Under the pieces are notes generated by a model. The model did not search any database. It was not told the origin of the DNA and was given only the letters and a program-made list of their open reading frames with translations. Of a DNA stretch of 64,000 nt, positions 49,598-61,900 are shown piece after piece (position 1 is the first letter of the stretch; the number at the start of each line of letters is the position of its first letter). The translations under genes and the position numbers were made by a program. Origin of the DNA: Sepiola atlantica. Its lineage: Eukaryota > Mollusca > Cephalopoda > Sepiida > Sepiolidae. The stretch lies in contig CAUVYP010000586.1 of assembly GCA_963556195.1 (NCBI GenBank), forward strand, positions 1 through 64,000. Reading direction: 5' to 3'.

Positions 49598-51645
49598 TTA
49601 GCGCGTTTTAAAGTTGATATCGCTTTTGTTTATAACTTCCACATTTATTCGAATTGTGCAACGAAACTTTGCACAGATTAGCGGAGTCACATTTTCTACT
49701 GAAGTACCAAGTTTCAGAAGTGCAGCTCTTGTACTGCCGGAGATATGTCGATACAAACTGAATACGCAAACTATCAACAAAATTTAGTGCGATTTAAAGT
49801 TAGTATCGCTTTTGTTTATAACTTCACCATTCTTTAGAATTGTGCAACGAAACTTTGCAGAGATAAGCGGAGTCACATGCTCTACTGAAGTACCAAGTTT
49901 CAGAAGTGCAGCTCTTTTACTGCCGGAGATATGTCGATACAAACTGAATACGCAAAACATCAACAAAATTTAGCGCGTTTTAAAGTTGATATCGCTTTTG
50001 TTTATAACTTCCACATTTATTCGAATTGTGCAACGAAACTTTGCACAGATTAGCTGAGTCACATTTTCTACTGAAGTACCAAGTTTCAGAAGTGCAGCTC
50101 TTGTACTGCCGGAGATATGTCGATACAAACTGAATACGCAAAACATCAACAAAATTTAGCGCGTTTTAAAGTTGATATCGCTTTTGTTTATAACTTCCAC
50201 ATTTATTCGAATTGTGCAACGAAACTTTGCGCAGATTAGCGGAGTCACATTTTCTACTGAAGTACCAAGTTTCAGAAGTGCAGCTCTTGTACTGCCGGAG
50301 ATATGTCGATACAAACTGAATACGCAAAACATCAACAAAATTTAGCGCGTTTTAAAGTTGATATCGCTTTTGTTTATAACTTCCACATTTATTCGAATTG
50401 TGCAACGAAACTTTGCAGACAGTCGCGGATAGGCCTTTTCTACTGAAGTACCAAGTTTCAGAAGTGCAGCTCTTGTACTGCCGGAGATATGTCGATACAA
50501 ACTGAATACGCAAAACATCAACAAAATTTAGCGCGTTTTAAAGTTGATATCGCTTTTGTTTATAACTTCCACATTTATTCGAATTGTGCAACGAAACTTT
50601 GCACAGATTAGCGGAGTCACATTTTCTACTGAAGTACCAAGTTTCAGAAGTGCAGCGCTTGTACTGCCGGAGATATGTCGATACAAACTGAATACGCAAA
50701 ACATCAACAAAATTTAGCGCGTTTTAAAGTTGATATCGCTTTTGTTTATAACTTCCACATTTATTCGAATTGTGCAACGAAACTTTGCACAGATTAGCGG
50801 AGTCACATTTTCTACTGAAGTACCAAGTTTCAGAAGTGCAGCTCTTGTACTGCCGGAGATATGTCGATACAAACTGAATACGCAAACTATCAAAAAAATT
50901 TAGTGCGATTTAAAGTTGATATCGCTTTTGTTTATAACTTCACCATTCTTTTGAATTGTGCAACGAAACTTAGCAGAGATAAGCGGGGTCACATGCTCTA
51001 CTGAAGTACCAAGTTTCAGAAGTGCAGCTCTTTTACTGCCGGAGATATGTCGATACAAACTGAATACGCAAAACATCAACAAAATTTAGCGCGTTTTAAA
51101 GTTGATATCGCTTTTGTTTATAACTTCCACATTTATTCGAATTGTGCAACGAAACTTTGCACAGATTAGCGGAGTCACATTTTCTACTAGAGTGTACCAA
51201 GTTTCAGAAGTGCAGCTCTTGTACTGCCGGAGATATGTCGATACAAACTGAATACGCAAAACATCAACAAAATTTAGCGCGTTTTAAAGTTGATATCGCT
51301 TTTGTTTATAACTTCCACATTTATTCGAATTGTGCAACGAAACTTTGCACAGATTAGGGGAGTCACATTTTCTACTGAAGTACCAAGTTTCAGAAGTGCA
51401 GCTCTTGTACTGCCGGAGATATGTCGATACAAACTGAATACGCAAAACATCAACAAAATTTAGCGCGTTTTAAAGTTGATATCGCTTTTGTTTATAACTT
51501 CCACATTTATTCGAATTGTGCAACGAAACTTTGCAGACAGTCGCGGATAGGCCTTTTCTACTGAAGTACCAAGTTTCAGAAGTGCAGCTCTTGTACTGCC
51601 GGAGATATGTCGATACAAACTGAATACGCAAAACATCAACAAAAT
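49598..51645. repeat. Pentamer (49598-50527) plus hexamer with +2 insertion (50528-51645)
   Basis: Third pentamer-hexamer superblock. The AK at 50900 has GAAACTTAGCAG, and the next D (51086) has CTACTAGAGTGTACC in place of CTACTGAAGTACC, a net +2 bp. These two neighbouring changes travel together through the later copies at 53.1-58.1 kb. Confidence 0.87.
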
Positions 51646-51831
51646 TTAGCGCGTTTTAAAGTTGATATCGCTTTTGTTTATAACTTCCACATTTATTCGA
51701 ATTGTGCAACGAAACTTTGCACAGATTAGCGGTGTCACATTTTCTACTGAAGTACCAAGTTTCAGAAGTGCAGCTCTTGTACTGCCGGAGATATGTCGAT
51801 ACAAACTGAATACGCAAAACATCAACAAAAT

Positions 51832-52761
51832 TTAGCGCGTTTTAAAGTTGATATCGCTTTTGTTTATAACTTCCACATTTATTCGAATTGTGCAACGAAA
51901 CTTTGCAGACAGTCGCGGATAGGCCTTTTCTACTGAAGTACCAAGTTTCAGAAGTGCAGCTCTTGTACTGCCGGAGATATGTCGATACAAACTGAATACG
52001 CAAACTATCAACAAAATTTAGTGCGATTTAAAGTTAGTATCGCTTTTGTTTATAACTTCACCATTCTTTAGAATTGTGCAACGAAACTTTGCAGAGATAA
52101 GCGGAGTCACATGCTCTACTGAAGTACCAAGTTTCAGAAGTGCAGCTCTTTTACTGCCGGAGATATGTCGATACAAACTGAATACGCAAAACATCAACAA
52201 AATTTAGCGCGTTTTAAAGTTGATATCGCTTTTGTTTATAACTTCCACATTTATTCGAATTGTGCAACGAAACTTTGCACAGATTAGCGGAGTCACATTT
52301 TCTACTGAAGTACCAAGTTTCAGAAGTGCAGCTCTTGTACTGCCGGAGATATGTCGATACAAACTGAATACGCAAAACATCAACAAAATTTAGCGCGTTT
52401 TAAAGTTGATATCGCTTTTGTTTATAACTTCCACATTTATTCGAATTGTGCAACGAAACTTTGCACAGATTAGCGGAGTCACATTTTCTACTGAAGTACC
52501 AAGTTTCAGAAGTGCAGCTCTTGTACTGCCGGAGATATGTCGATACAAACTGAATACGCAAAACATCAACAAAATTTAGCGCGTTTTAAAGTTGATATCG
52601 CTTTTGTTTATAACTTCCACATTTATTCGAATTGTGCAACGAAACTTTGCAGACAGTCGCGGATAGGCCTTTTCTACTGAAGTACCAAGTTTCAGAAGTG
52701 CAGCTCTTGTACTGCCGGAGATATGTCGATACAAACTGAATACGCAAAACATCAACAAAAT
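51832..52761. repeat. Pentamer variant Ei-F-D-D-E
   Basis: The first unit is E with an i tag instead of Di; F has GTTAGTATC. The D at 51646, before it, has AGCGGTGTCAC. This is the last clear pentamer; later only the F unit at 58990 (AAAGTAAGTATC) remains. Confidence 0.84.
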
Positions 52762-55556
52762 TTAGCGCGTTTTAAAGTTGATATCGCTTTTGTTTATAAC
52801 TTCCACATTTATTCGAATTGTGCAACGAAACTTTGCACAGATTAGCGGAGTCACATTTTCTACTGAAGTACCAAGTTTCAGAAGTGCAGCTCTTGTACTG
52901 CCGGAGATATGTCGATACAAACTGAATACGCAAAACATCAACAAAATTTAGCGCGTTTTAAAGTTGATATCGCTTTTGTTTATAACTTCCACATTTATTC
53001 GAATTGTGCAACGAAACTTTGCACAGATTAGCGGAGTCACATTTTCTACTGAAGTACCAAGTTTCAGAAGTGCAGCTCTTGTACTGCCGGAGATATGTCG
53101 ATACAAACTGAATACGCAAACTATCAAAAAAATTTAGTGCGATTTAAAGTTGATATCGCTTTTGTTTATAACTTCACCATTCTTTTGAATTGTGCAACGA
53201 CACTTAGCAGAGATAAGCGGGGTCACATGCTCTACTGAAGTACCAAGTTTCAGAAGTGCAGCTCTTTTACTGCCGGAGATATGTCGATACAAACTGAATA
53301 CGCAAAACATCAACAAAATTTAGCGCGTTTTAAAGTTGATATCGCTTTTGTTTATAACTTCCACATTTATTCGAATTGTGCAACGAAACTTTGCACAGAT
53401 TAGCGGAGTCACATTTTCTACTAGAGTGTACCAAGTTTCAGAAGTGCAGCTCTTGTACTGCCGGAGATATGTCGATACAAACTGAATACGCAAAACATCA
53501 ACAAAATTTAGCGCGTTTTAAAGTTGATATCGCTTTTGTTTATAACTTCCACATTTATTCGAATTGTGCAACGAAACTTTGCACAGATTAGCGGAGTCAC
53601 ATTTTCTACTGAAGTACCAAGTTTCAGAAGTGCAGCTCTTGTACTGCCGGAGATATGTCGATACAAACTGAATACGCAAAACATCAACAAAATTTAGCGC
53701 GTTTTAAAGTTGATATCGCTTTTGTTTATAACTTCCACATTTATTCGAATTGTGCAACGAAACTTTGCACAGATTAGCGGAGTCACATTTTCTACTGAAG
53801 TACCAAGTTTCAGAAGTGCAGCTCTTGTACTGCCGGAGATATGTCGATACAAACTGAATACGCAAAACATCAACAAAATTTAGCGCGTTTTAAAGTTGAT
53901 ACCGCTTTTGTTTATAACTTCCACATTTATTCGAATTGTGCAACGAAACTTTGCAGACAGTCGCGGATAGGCCTTTTCTACTGAAGTACCAAGTTTCAGA
54001 AGTGCAGCTCTTGTACTGCCGGAGATATGTCGATACAAACTGAATACGCAAAACATCAACAAAATTTAGCGCGTTTTAAAGTTGATATCGCTTTTGTTTA
54101 TAACTTCCACATTTATTCGAATTGTGCAACGAAACTTTGCACAGATTAGCGGAGTCACATTTTCTACTGAAGTACCAAGTTTCAGAAGTGCAGCTCTTGT
54201 ACTGCCGGAGATATGTCGATACAAACTGAATACGCAAAACATCAACAAAATTTAGCGCGTTTTAAAGTTGATATCGCTTTTGTTTATAACTTCCACATTT
54301 ATTCGAATTGTGCAACGAAACTTTGCACAGATTAGCGGAGTCACATTTTCTACTGAAGTACCAAGTTTCAGAAGTGCAGCTCTTGTACTGCCGGAGATAT
54401 GTCGATACAAACTGAATACGCAAACTATCAAAAAAATTTAGTGCGATTTAAAGTTGATATCGCTTTTGTTTATAACTTCACCATTCTTTTGAATTGTGCA
54501 ACGACACTTAGCAGAGATAAGCGGGGTCACATGCTCTACTGAAGTACCAAGTTTCAGAAGTGCAGCTCTTTTACTGCCGGAGATATGTCGATACAAACTG
54601 AATACGCAAAACATCAACAAAATTTAGCGCGTTTTAAAGTTGATATCGCTTTTGTTTATAACTTCCACATTTATTCGAATTGTGCAACGAAACTTTGCAC
54701 AGATTAGCGGAGTCACATTTTCTACTAGAGTGTACCAAGTTTCAGAAGTGCAGCTCTTGTACTGCCGGAGATATGTCGATACAAACTGAATACGCAAAAC
54801 ATCAACAAAATTTAGCGCGTTTTAAAGTTGATATCGCTTTTGTTTATAACTTCCACATTTATTCGAATTGTGCAACGAAACTTTGCACAGATTAGGGGAG
54901 TCACATTTTCTACTGAAGTACCAAGTTTCAGAAGTGCAGCTCTTGTACTGCCGGAGATATGTCGATACAAACTGAATACGCAAAACATCAACAAAATTTA
55001 GCGCGTTTTAAAGTTGATATCGCTTTTGTTTATAACTTCCACATTTATTCGAATTGTGCAACGAAACTTTGCACAGATGAGCGGAGTCACATTTTCTACT
55101 GAAGTACCAAGTTTCAGAAGTGCAGCTCTTGTACTGCCGGAGATATGTCGATACAAACTGAATACGCAAAACATCAACAAAATTTAGCGCGTTTTAAAGT
55201 TGATATCGCTTTTGTTTATAACTTCCACATTTATTCGAATTGTGCAACGAAACTTTGCACAGATTAGCAGAGTCACATTTTCCGATACAAACTGAATACG
55301 CAAAACATCAACAAAATTTAGCGCGTTTTAAAGTTGATATCGCTTTTGTTTATAACTTCCACATTTATTCGAATTGTGCAACGAAACTTTGCAGACAGTC
55401 GCGGATAGGCCTTTTCTACTGAAGTACCAAGTTTCAGAAGTGCAGCTCTTGTACTGCCGGAGATATGTCGATACAAACTGAATACGCAAACTATCAACAA
55501 AATTTAGTGCGATTTAAAGTTGATATCGCTTTTGTTTATAACTTCACCATTCTTTT
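52257..55556. repeat. 3300-bp tandem duplication, copy 1
   Basis: Matches 55557-58856 with no difference I could find, and the match runs on to 55673/58973. It contains D-E-D-Da-AK-D(+2)-D-D-E-D-Da-AK-D(+2)-D-D-D(-52)-Ei-A/D. The length is 18 x 186 +2 +2 -52. Private marks include GACACTTAGCAG, GATACCGC in E, ACAGATGAGCGG and the 52-bp deletion. An internal repeat at 1304 bp spacing (53134, 54438) shows a nested earlier duplication. Confidence 0.92.
55184..55317. repeat. Truncated D monomer, 52-bp deletion
   Basis: 134 bp instead of 186. CACATTTTC (to 55282) is joined directly to CGATACAAACTG, removing most of the ACTGAAG...GATATGT half. No useful microhomology is visible at the junction. 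It also has GATTAGCAGAGTC. Its copy lies at 58484-58617. Confidence 0.92.
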
Positions 55557-55689
55557 GAATTGTGCAACGAAACTTTGCACAGATTAGCGGAGTCACATTT
55601 TCTACTGAAGTACCAAGTTTCAGAAGTGCAGCTCTTGTACTGCCGGAGATATGTCGATACAAACTGAATACGCAAAACATCAACAAAAT
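55504..55689. repeat. A/D chimeric monomer (copied at 58804-58989)
   Basis: A sequence (TGCGATTT, CACCATTCTTTTG) up to the core, then D sequence (CAGATTAGCGG, CATTTTCT). It marks the crossover that generated the 3300-bp duplication. Confidence 0.88.
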
Positions 55690-58600
55690 TTAGCGCGTTT
55701 TAAAGTTGATATCGCTTTTGTTTATAACTTCCACATTTATTCGAATTGTGCAACGAAACTTTGCACAGATTAGCGGAGTCACATTTTCTACTGAAGTACC
55801 AAGTTTCAGAAGTGCAGCTCTTGTACTGCCGGAGATATGTCGATACAAACTGAATACGCAAAACATCAACAAAATTTAGCGCGTTTTAAAGTTGATATCG
55901 CTTTTGTTTATAACTTCCACATTTATTCGAATTGTGCAACGAAACTTTGCAGACAGTCGCGGATAGGCCTTTTCTACTGAAGTACCAAGTTTCAGAAGTG
56001 CAGCTCTTGTACTGCCGGAGATATGTCGATACAAACTGAATACGCAAAACATCAACAAAATTTAGCGCGTTTTAAAGTTGATATCGCTTTTGTTTATAAC
56101 TTCCACATTTATTCGAATTGTGCAACGAAACTTTGCACAGATTAGCGGAGTCACATTTTCTACTGAAGTACCAAGTTTCAGAAGTGCAGCTCTTGTACTG
56201 CCGGAGATATGTCGATACAAACTGAATACGCAAAACATCAACAAAATTTAGCGCGTTTTAAAGTTGATATCGCTTTTGTTTATAACTTCCACATTTATTC
56301 GAATTGTGCAACGAAACTTTGCACAGATTAGCGGAGTCACATTTTCTACTGAAGTACCAAGTTTCAGAAGTGCAGCTCTTGTACTGCCGGAGATATGTCG
56401 ATACAAACTGAATACGCAAACTATCAAAAAAATTTAGTGCGATTTAAAGTTGATATCGCTTTTGTTTATAACTTCACCATTCTTTTGAATTGTGCAACGA
56501 CACTTAGCAGAGATAAGCGGGGTCACATGCTCTACTGAAGTACCAAGTTTCAGAAGTGCAGCTCTTTTACTGCCGGAGATATGTCGATACAAACTGAATA
56601 CGCAAAACATCAACAAAATTTAGCGCGTTTTAAAGTTGATATCGCTTTTGTTTATAACTTCCACATTTATTCGAATTGTGCAACGAAACTTTGCACAGAT
56701 TAGCGGAGTCACATTTTCTACTAGAGTGTACCAAGTTTCAGAAGTGCAGCTCTTGTACTGCCGGAGATATGTCGATACAAACTGAATACGCAAAACATCA
56801 ACAAAATTTAGCGCGTTTTAAAGTTGATATCGCTTTTGTTTATAACTTCCACATTTATTCGAATTGTGCAACGAAACTTTGCACAGATTAGCGGAGTCAC
56901 ATTTTCTACTGAAGTACCAAGTTTCAGAAGTGCAGCTCTTGTACTGCCGGAGATATGTCGATACAAACTGAATACGCAAAACATCAACAAAATTTAGCGC
57001 GTTTTAAAGTTGATATCGCTTTTGTTTATAACTTCCACATTTATTCGAATTGTGCAACGAAACTTTGCACAGATTAGCGGAGTCACATTTTCTACTGAAG
57101 TACCAAGTTTCAGAAGTGCAGCTCTTGTACTGCCGGAGATATGTCGATACAAACTGAATACGCAAAACATCAACAAAATTTAGCGCGTTTTAAAGTTGAT
57201 ACCGCTTTTGTTTATAACTTCCACATTTATTCGAATTGTGCAACGAAACTTTGCAGACAGTCGCGGATAGGCCTTTTCTACTGAAGTACCAAGTTTCAGA
57301 AGTGCAGCTCTTGTACTGCCGGAGATATGTCGATACAAACTGAATACGCAAAACATCAACAAAATTTAGCGCGTTTTAAAGTTGATATCGCTTTTGTTTA
57401 TAACTTCCACATTTATTCGAATTGTGCAACGAAACTTTGCACAGATTAGCGGAGTCACATTTTCTACTGAAGTACCAAGTTTCAGAAGTGCAGCTCTTGT
57501 ACTGCCGGAGATATGTCGATACAAACTGAATACGCAAAACATCAACAAAATTTAGCGCGTTTTAAAGTTGATATCGCTTTTGTTTATAACTTCCACATTT
57601 ATTCGAATTGTGCAACGAAACTTTGCACAGATTAGCGGAGTCACATTTTCTACTGAAGTACCAAGTTTCAGAAGTGCAGCTCTTGTACTGCCGGAGATAT
57701 GTCGATACAAACTGAATACGCAAACTATCAAAAAAATTTAGTGCGATTTAAAGTTGATATCGCTTTTGTTTATAACTTCACCATTCTTTTGAATTGTGCA
57801 ACGACACTTAGCAGAGATAAGCGGGGTCACATGCTCTACTGAAGTACCAAGTTTCAGAAGTGCAGCTCTTTTACTGCCGGAGATATGTCGATACAAACTG
57901 AATACGCAAAACATCAACAAAATTTAGCGCGTTTTAAAGTTGATATCGCTTTTGTTTATAACTTCCACATTTATTCGAATTGTGCAACGAAACTTTGCAC
58001 AGATTAGCGGAGTCACATTTTCTACTAGAGTGTACCAAGTTTCAGAAGTGCAGCTCTTGTACTGCCGGAGATATGTCGATACAAACTGAATACGCAAAAC
58101 ATCAACAAAATTTAGCGCGTTTTAAAGTTGATATCGCTTTTGTTTATAACTTCCACATTTATTCGAATTGTGCAACGAAACTTTGCACAGATTAGGGGAG
58201 TCACATTTTCTACTGAAGTACCAAGTTTCAGAAGTGCAGCTCTTGTACTGCCGGAGATATGTCGATACAAACTGAATACGCAAAACATCAACAAAATTTA
58301 GCGCGTTTTAAAGTTGATATCGCTTTTGTTTATAACTTCCACATTTATTCGAATTGTGCAACGAAACTTTGCACAGATGAGCGGAGTCACATTTTCTACT
58401 GAAGTACCAAGTTTCAGAAGTGCAGCTCTTGTACTGCCGGAGATATGTCGATACAAACTGAATACGCAAAACATCAACAAAATTTAGCGCGTTTTAAAGT
58501 TGATATCGCTTTTGTTTATAACTTCCACATTTATTCGAATTGTGCAACGAAACTTTGCACAGATTAGCAGAGTCACATTTTCCGATACAAACTGAATACG

Positions 58601-58973
58601 CAAAACATCAACAAAATTTAGCGCGTTTTAAAGTTGATATCGCTTTTGTTTATAACTTCCACATTTATTCGAATTGTGCAACGAAACTTTGCAGACAGTC
58701 GCGGATAGGCCTTTTCTACTGAAGTACCAAGTTTCAGAAGTGCAGCTCTTGTACTGCCGGAGATATGTCGATACAAACTGAATACGCAAACTATCAACAA
58801 AATTTAGTGCGATTTAAAGTTGATATCGCTTTTGTTTATAACTTCACCATTCTTTTGAATTGTGCAACGAAACTTTGCACAGATTAGCGGAGTCACATTT
58901 TCTACTGAAGTACCAAGTTTCAGAAGTGCAGCTCTTGTACTGCCGGAGATATGTCGATACAAACTGAATACGC
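55557..58973. repeat. 3300-bp tandem duplication, copy 2
   Basis: Second copy, extended by 117 bp of continuing identity. At 58974 the copies diverge (CGCGAACTATC here versus CGCAAAACATC at 55671), and at the left the divergence is A-type CACCATTCTTTTG versus D-type CCACATTTATTCG, so the recombination joined D and A units at the core. Confidence 0.92.
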
Positions 58974-58989
58974 GAACTATCAACAAAAT

Positions 58990-61900
58990 TTAGTGCGATT
59001 TAAAGTAAGTATCGCTTTTGTTTATAACTTCACCATTCTTTAGAATTGTGCAACGAAACTTTGCAGAGATAAGCGGAGTCACATGCTCTACTGAAGTACC
59101 AAGTTTCAGAAGTGCAGCTCTTGTACTGCCGGAGATATGTCGATACAAACTGAATACGCAAAACATCAACAAAATTTAGCGCGTTTTAAAGTTGATATCG
59201 CTTTTGTTTATAACTTCCACATTTATTCGAATTGTGCAACGAAACTTTGCACAGATGAGCGGAGTCACATTTTCTACTGAAGTACCAAGTTTCAGAAGTG
59301 CAGCTCTTGTACTGCCGGAGATATGTCGATACAAACTGAATACGCAAAACATCAACAAAATTTAGCGCGTTTTAAAGTTGATATCGCTTTTGTTTATAAC
59401 TTCCACATTTATTCGAATTGTGCAACGAAACTTTGCACAGATTAGGGGAGTCACATTTTCTACTGAAGTACCAAGTTTCAGAAGTGCAGCTCTTGTACTG
59501 CCGGAGATATGTCGATACAAACTGAATACGCAAAACATCAACAAAATTTAGCGCGTTTTAAAGTTGATATCGCTTTTGTTTATAACTTCCACATTTATTC
59601 GAATTGTGCAACGAAACTTTGCAGACAGTCGCGGATAGGCCTTTTCCACTGAAGTACCAAGTTTCAGAAGTGCAGCTCTTGTACTGCCGGAGATATGTCG
59701 ATACAAACTGAATACGCAAACTATCAACAAAATTTAGTGCGATTTAAAGTTGATATCGCTTTTGTTTATAACTTCACCATTCTTTTGAATTGTGCAACGA
59801 AACTTTGCAGAGATAAGCGGAGTCACATGCTCTACTGAAGTACCAAGTTTCAGAAGTGCAGCTCTTTTACTGCCGGAGATATGTCGATACAAACTGAATA
59901 CGCAAAACATCAACAAAATTTAGCGCGTTTTAAAGTTGATATCGCTTTTGTTTATAACTTCCACATTTATTCGAATTGTGCAACGAAACTTTGCACAGAT
60001 TAGCGGAGTCACATTTTCTACTGAAGTACCAAGTTTCAGAAGTGCAGCTCTTGTACTGCCGGAGATATGTCGATACAAACTGAATACGCAAACTATCAAA
60101 AAAATTTAGTGCGATTTAAAGTTGATATCGCTTTTGTTTATAACTTCACCATTCTTTTGAATTGTGCAACGAAACTTTGCAGAGATAAGCGGGGTCACAT
60201 GCTCTACTGAAGTACCAAGTTTCAGAAGTGCAGCTCTTTTACTGCCGGAGATATGTCGATACAAACTGAATACGCAAAACATCAACAAAATTTAGCGCGT
60301 TTTAAAGTTGATATCGCTTTTGTTTATAACTTCCACATTTATTCGAATTGTGCAACGAAACTTTGCAGACAGTCGCGGATAGGCCTTTTCTACTGAAGTA
60401 CCAAGTTTCAGAAGTGCAGCTCTTGTACTGCCGGAGATATGTCGATACAAACTGAATACGCAAACTATCAACAAAATTTAGTGCGATTTAAAGTTGATAT
60501 CGCTTTTGTTTATAACTTCACCATTCTTTTGAATTGTGCCACGAAACTTTGCAGAGATAAGCGGAGTCACATGCTCTACTGAAGTACCAAGTTTCAGAAG
60601 TGCAGCTCTTGTACTGCCGGAGATATGTCGATACAAACTGAATACGCAAAACATCAACAAAATTTAGCGCGTTTTAAAGTTGATATCGCTTTTGTTTATA
60701 ACTTCCACATTTATTCGAATTGTGCAACGAAACTTTGCACAGATTAGCGGAGTCACATTTTCTACTGAAGTACCAAGTTTCAGAAGTGCAGCTCTTGTAC
60801 TGCCGGAGATATGTCGATACAAACTGAATACGCAAACTATCAAAAAAATTTAGTGCGATTTAAAGTTGATATCGCTTTTGTTTATAACTTCACCATTCTT
60901 TTGAATTGTTCAACGAAACTTTGCAGAGATAAGCGGGGTCACATGCTCTACTGAAGTACCAAGTTTCAGAAGTGCAGCTCTTTTACTGCCGGAGATATGT
61001 CGATACAAACTGAATACGCAAAACATCAACAAAATTTAGCGCGTTTTAAAGTTGATATCGCTTTTGTTTATAACTTCCACATTTATTCGAATTGTGCAAC
61101 AAAACTTTGCACAGATTAGCGGAGTCACATTTTCTACTGAAGTACCAAGTTTCAGAAGTGCAGCTCTTGTACTGCCGGAGATATGTCGATACAAACTGAA
61201 TACGCAAAACATCAACAAAATTTAGCGCGTTTTAAAGTTGATATCGCTTTTGTTTATAACTTCCACATTTATTCGAATTGTGCAACGAAACTTTGCAGAC
61301 AGTCGCGGATAGGCCTTTTCTACTGAAGTACCAAGTTTCAGAAGTGCAGCTCTTGTACTGCCGGAGATATGTCGATACAAACTGAATACGCAAAACATCA
61401 ACAAAATTTAGCGCGTTTTAAAGTTGATATCGCTTTTGTTTATAACTTCCACATTTATTCGAATTGTGCAACGAAACTTTGCACAGATTAGCGGAGTCAC
61501 ATGCTCTACTGAAGTACCAAGTTTCAGAAGTGCAGCTCTTGTACTGCCGGAGATATGTCGATACAAACTGAATACGCAAAACATCAACAAAATTTAGCGC
61601 GGTTTAAAGTTGATATCGCTTTTGTTTATAACTTCCACATTTATTCGAATTGTGCAACGAAACTTTGCACAGATTAGCGGAGTCACATTTTCTACTGAAG
61701 TACCAAGTTTCAGAAGTGCAGCTCTTGTACTGCCGGAGATATGTCGATACAAACTGAATACGCAAAACATCAACAAAATTTAGCGCGTTTTAAAGTTGAT
61801 ATCGCTTTTGTTTATAACTTCCACATTTATTCGAATTGTGCAACGAAACTTTGCACAGATTAGCGGAGTCACATTTTCTACTGAAGTACCAAGTTTCAGA

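Noticed and set aside
51142..58722. Plus-strand open frames of about 60-71 codons beginning in the core
   Set aside because: They appear only where the +2 insertion or the 52-bp deletion shifts the frame past the usual stop; their sequence is plain satellite.
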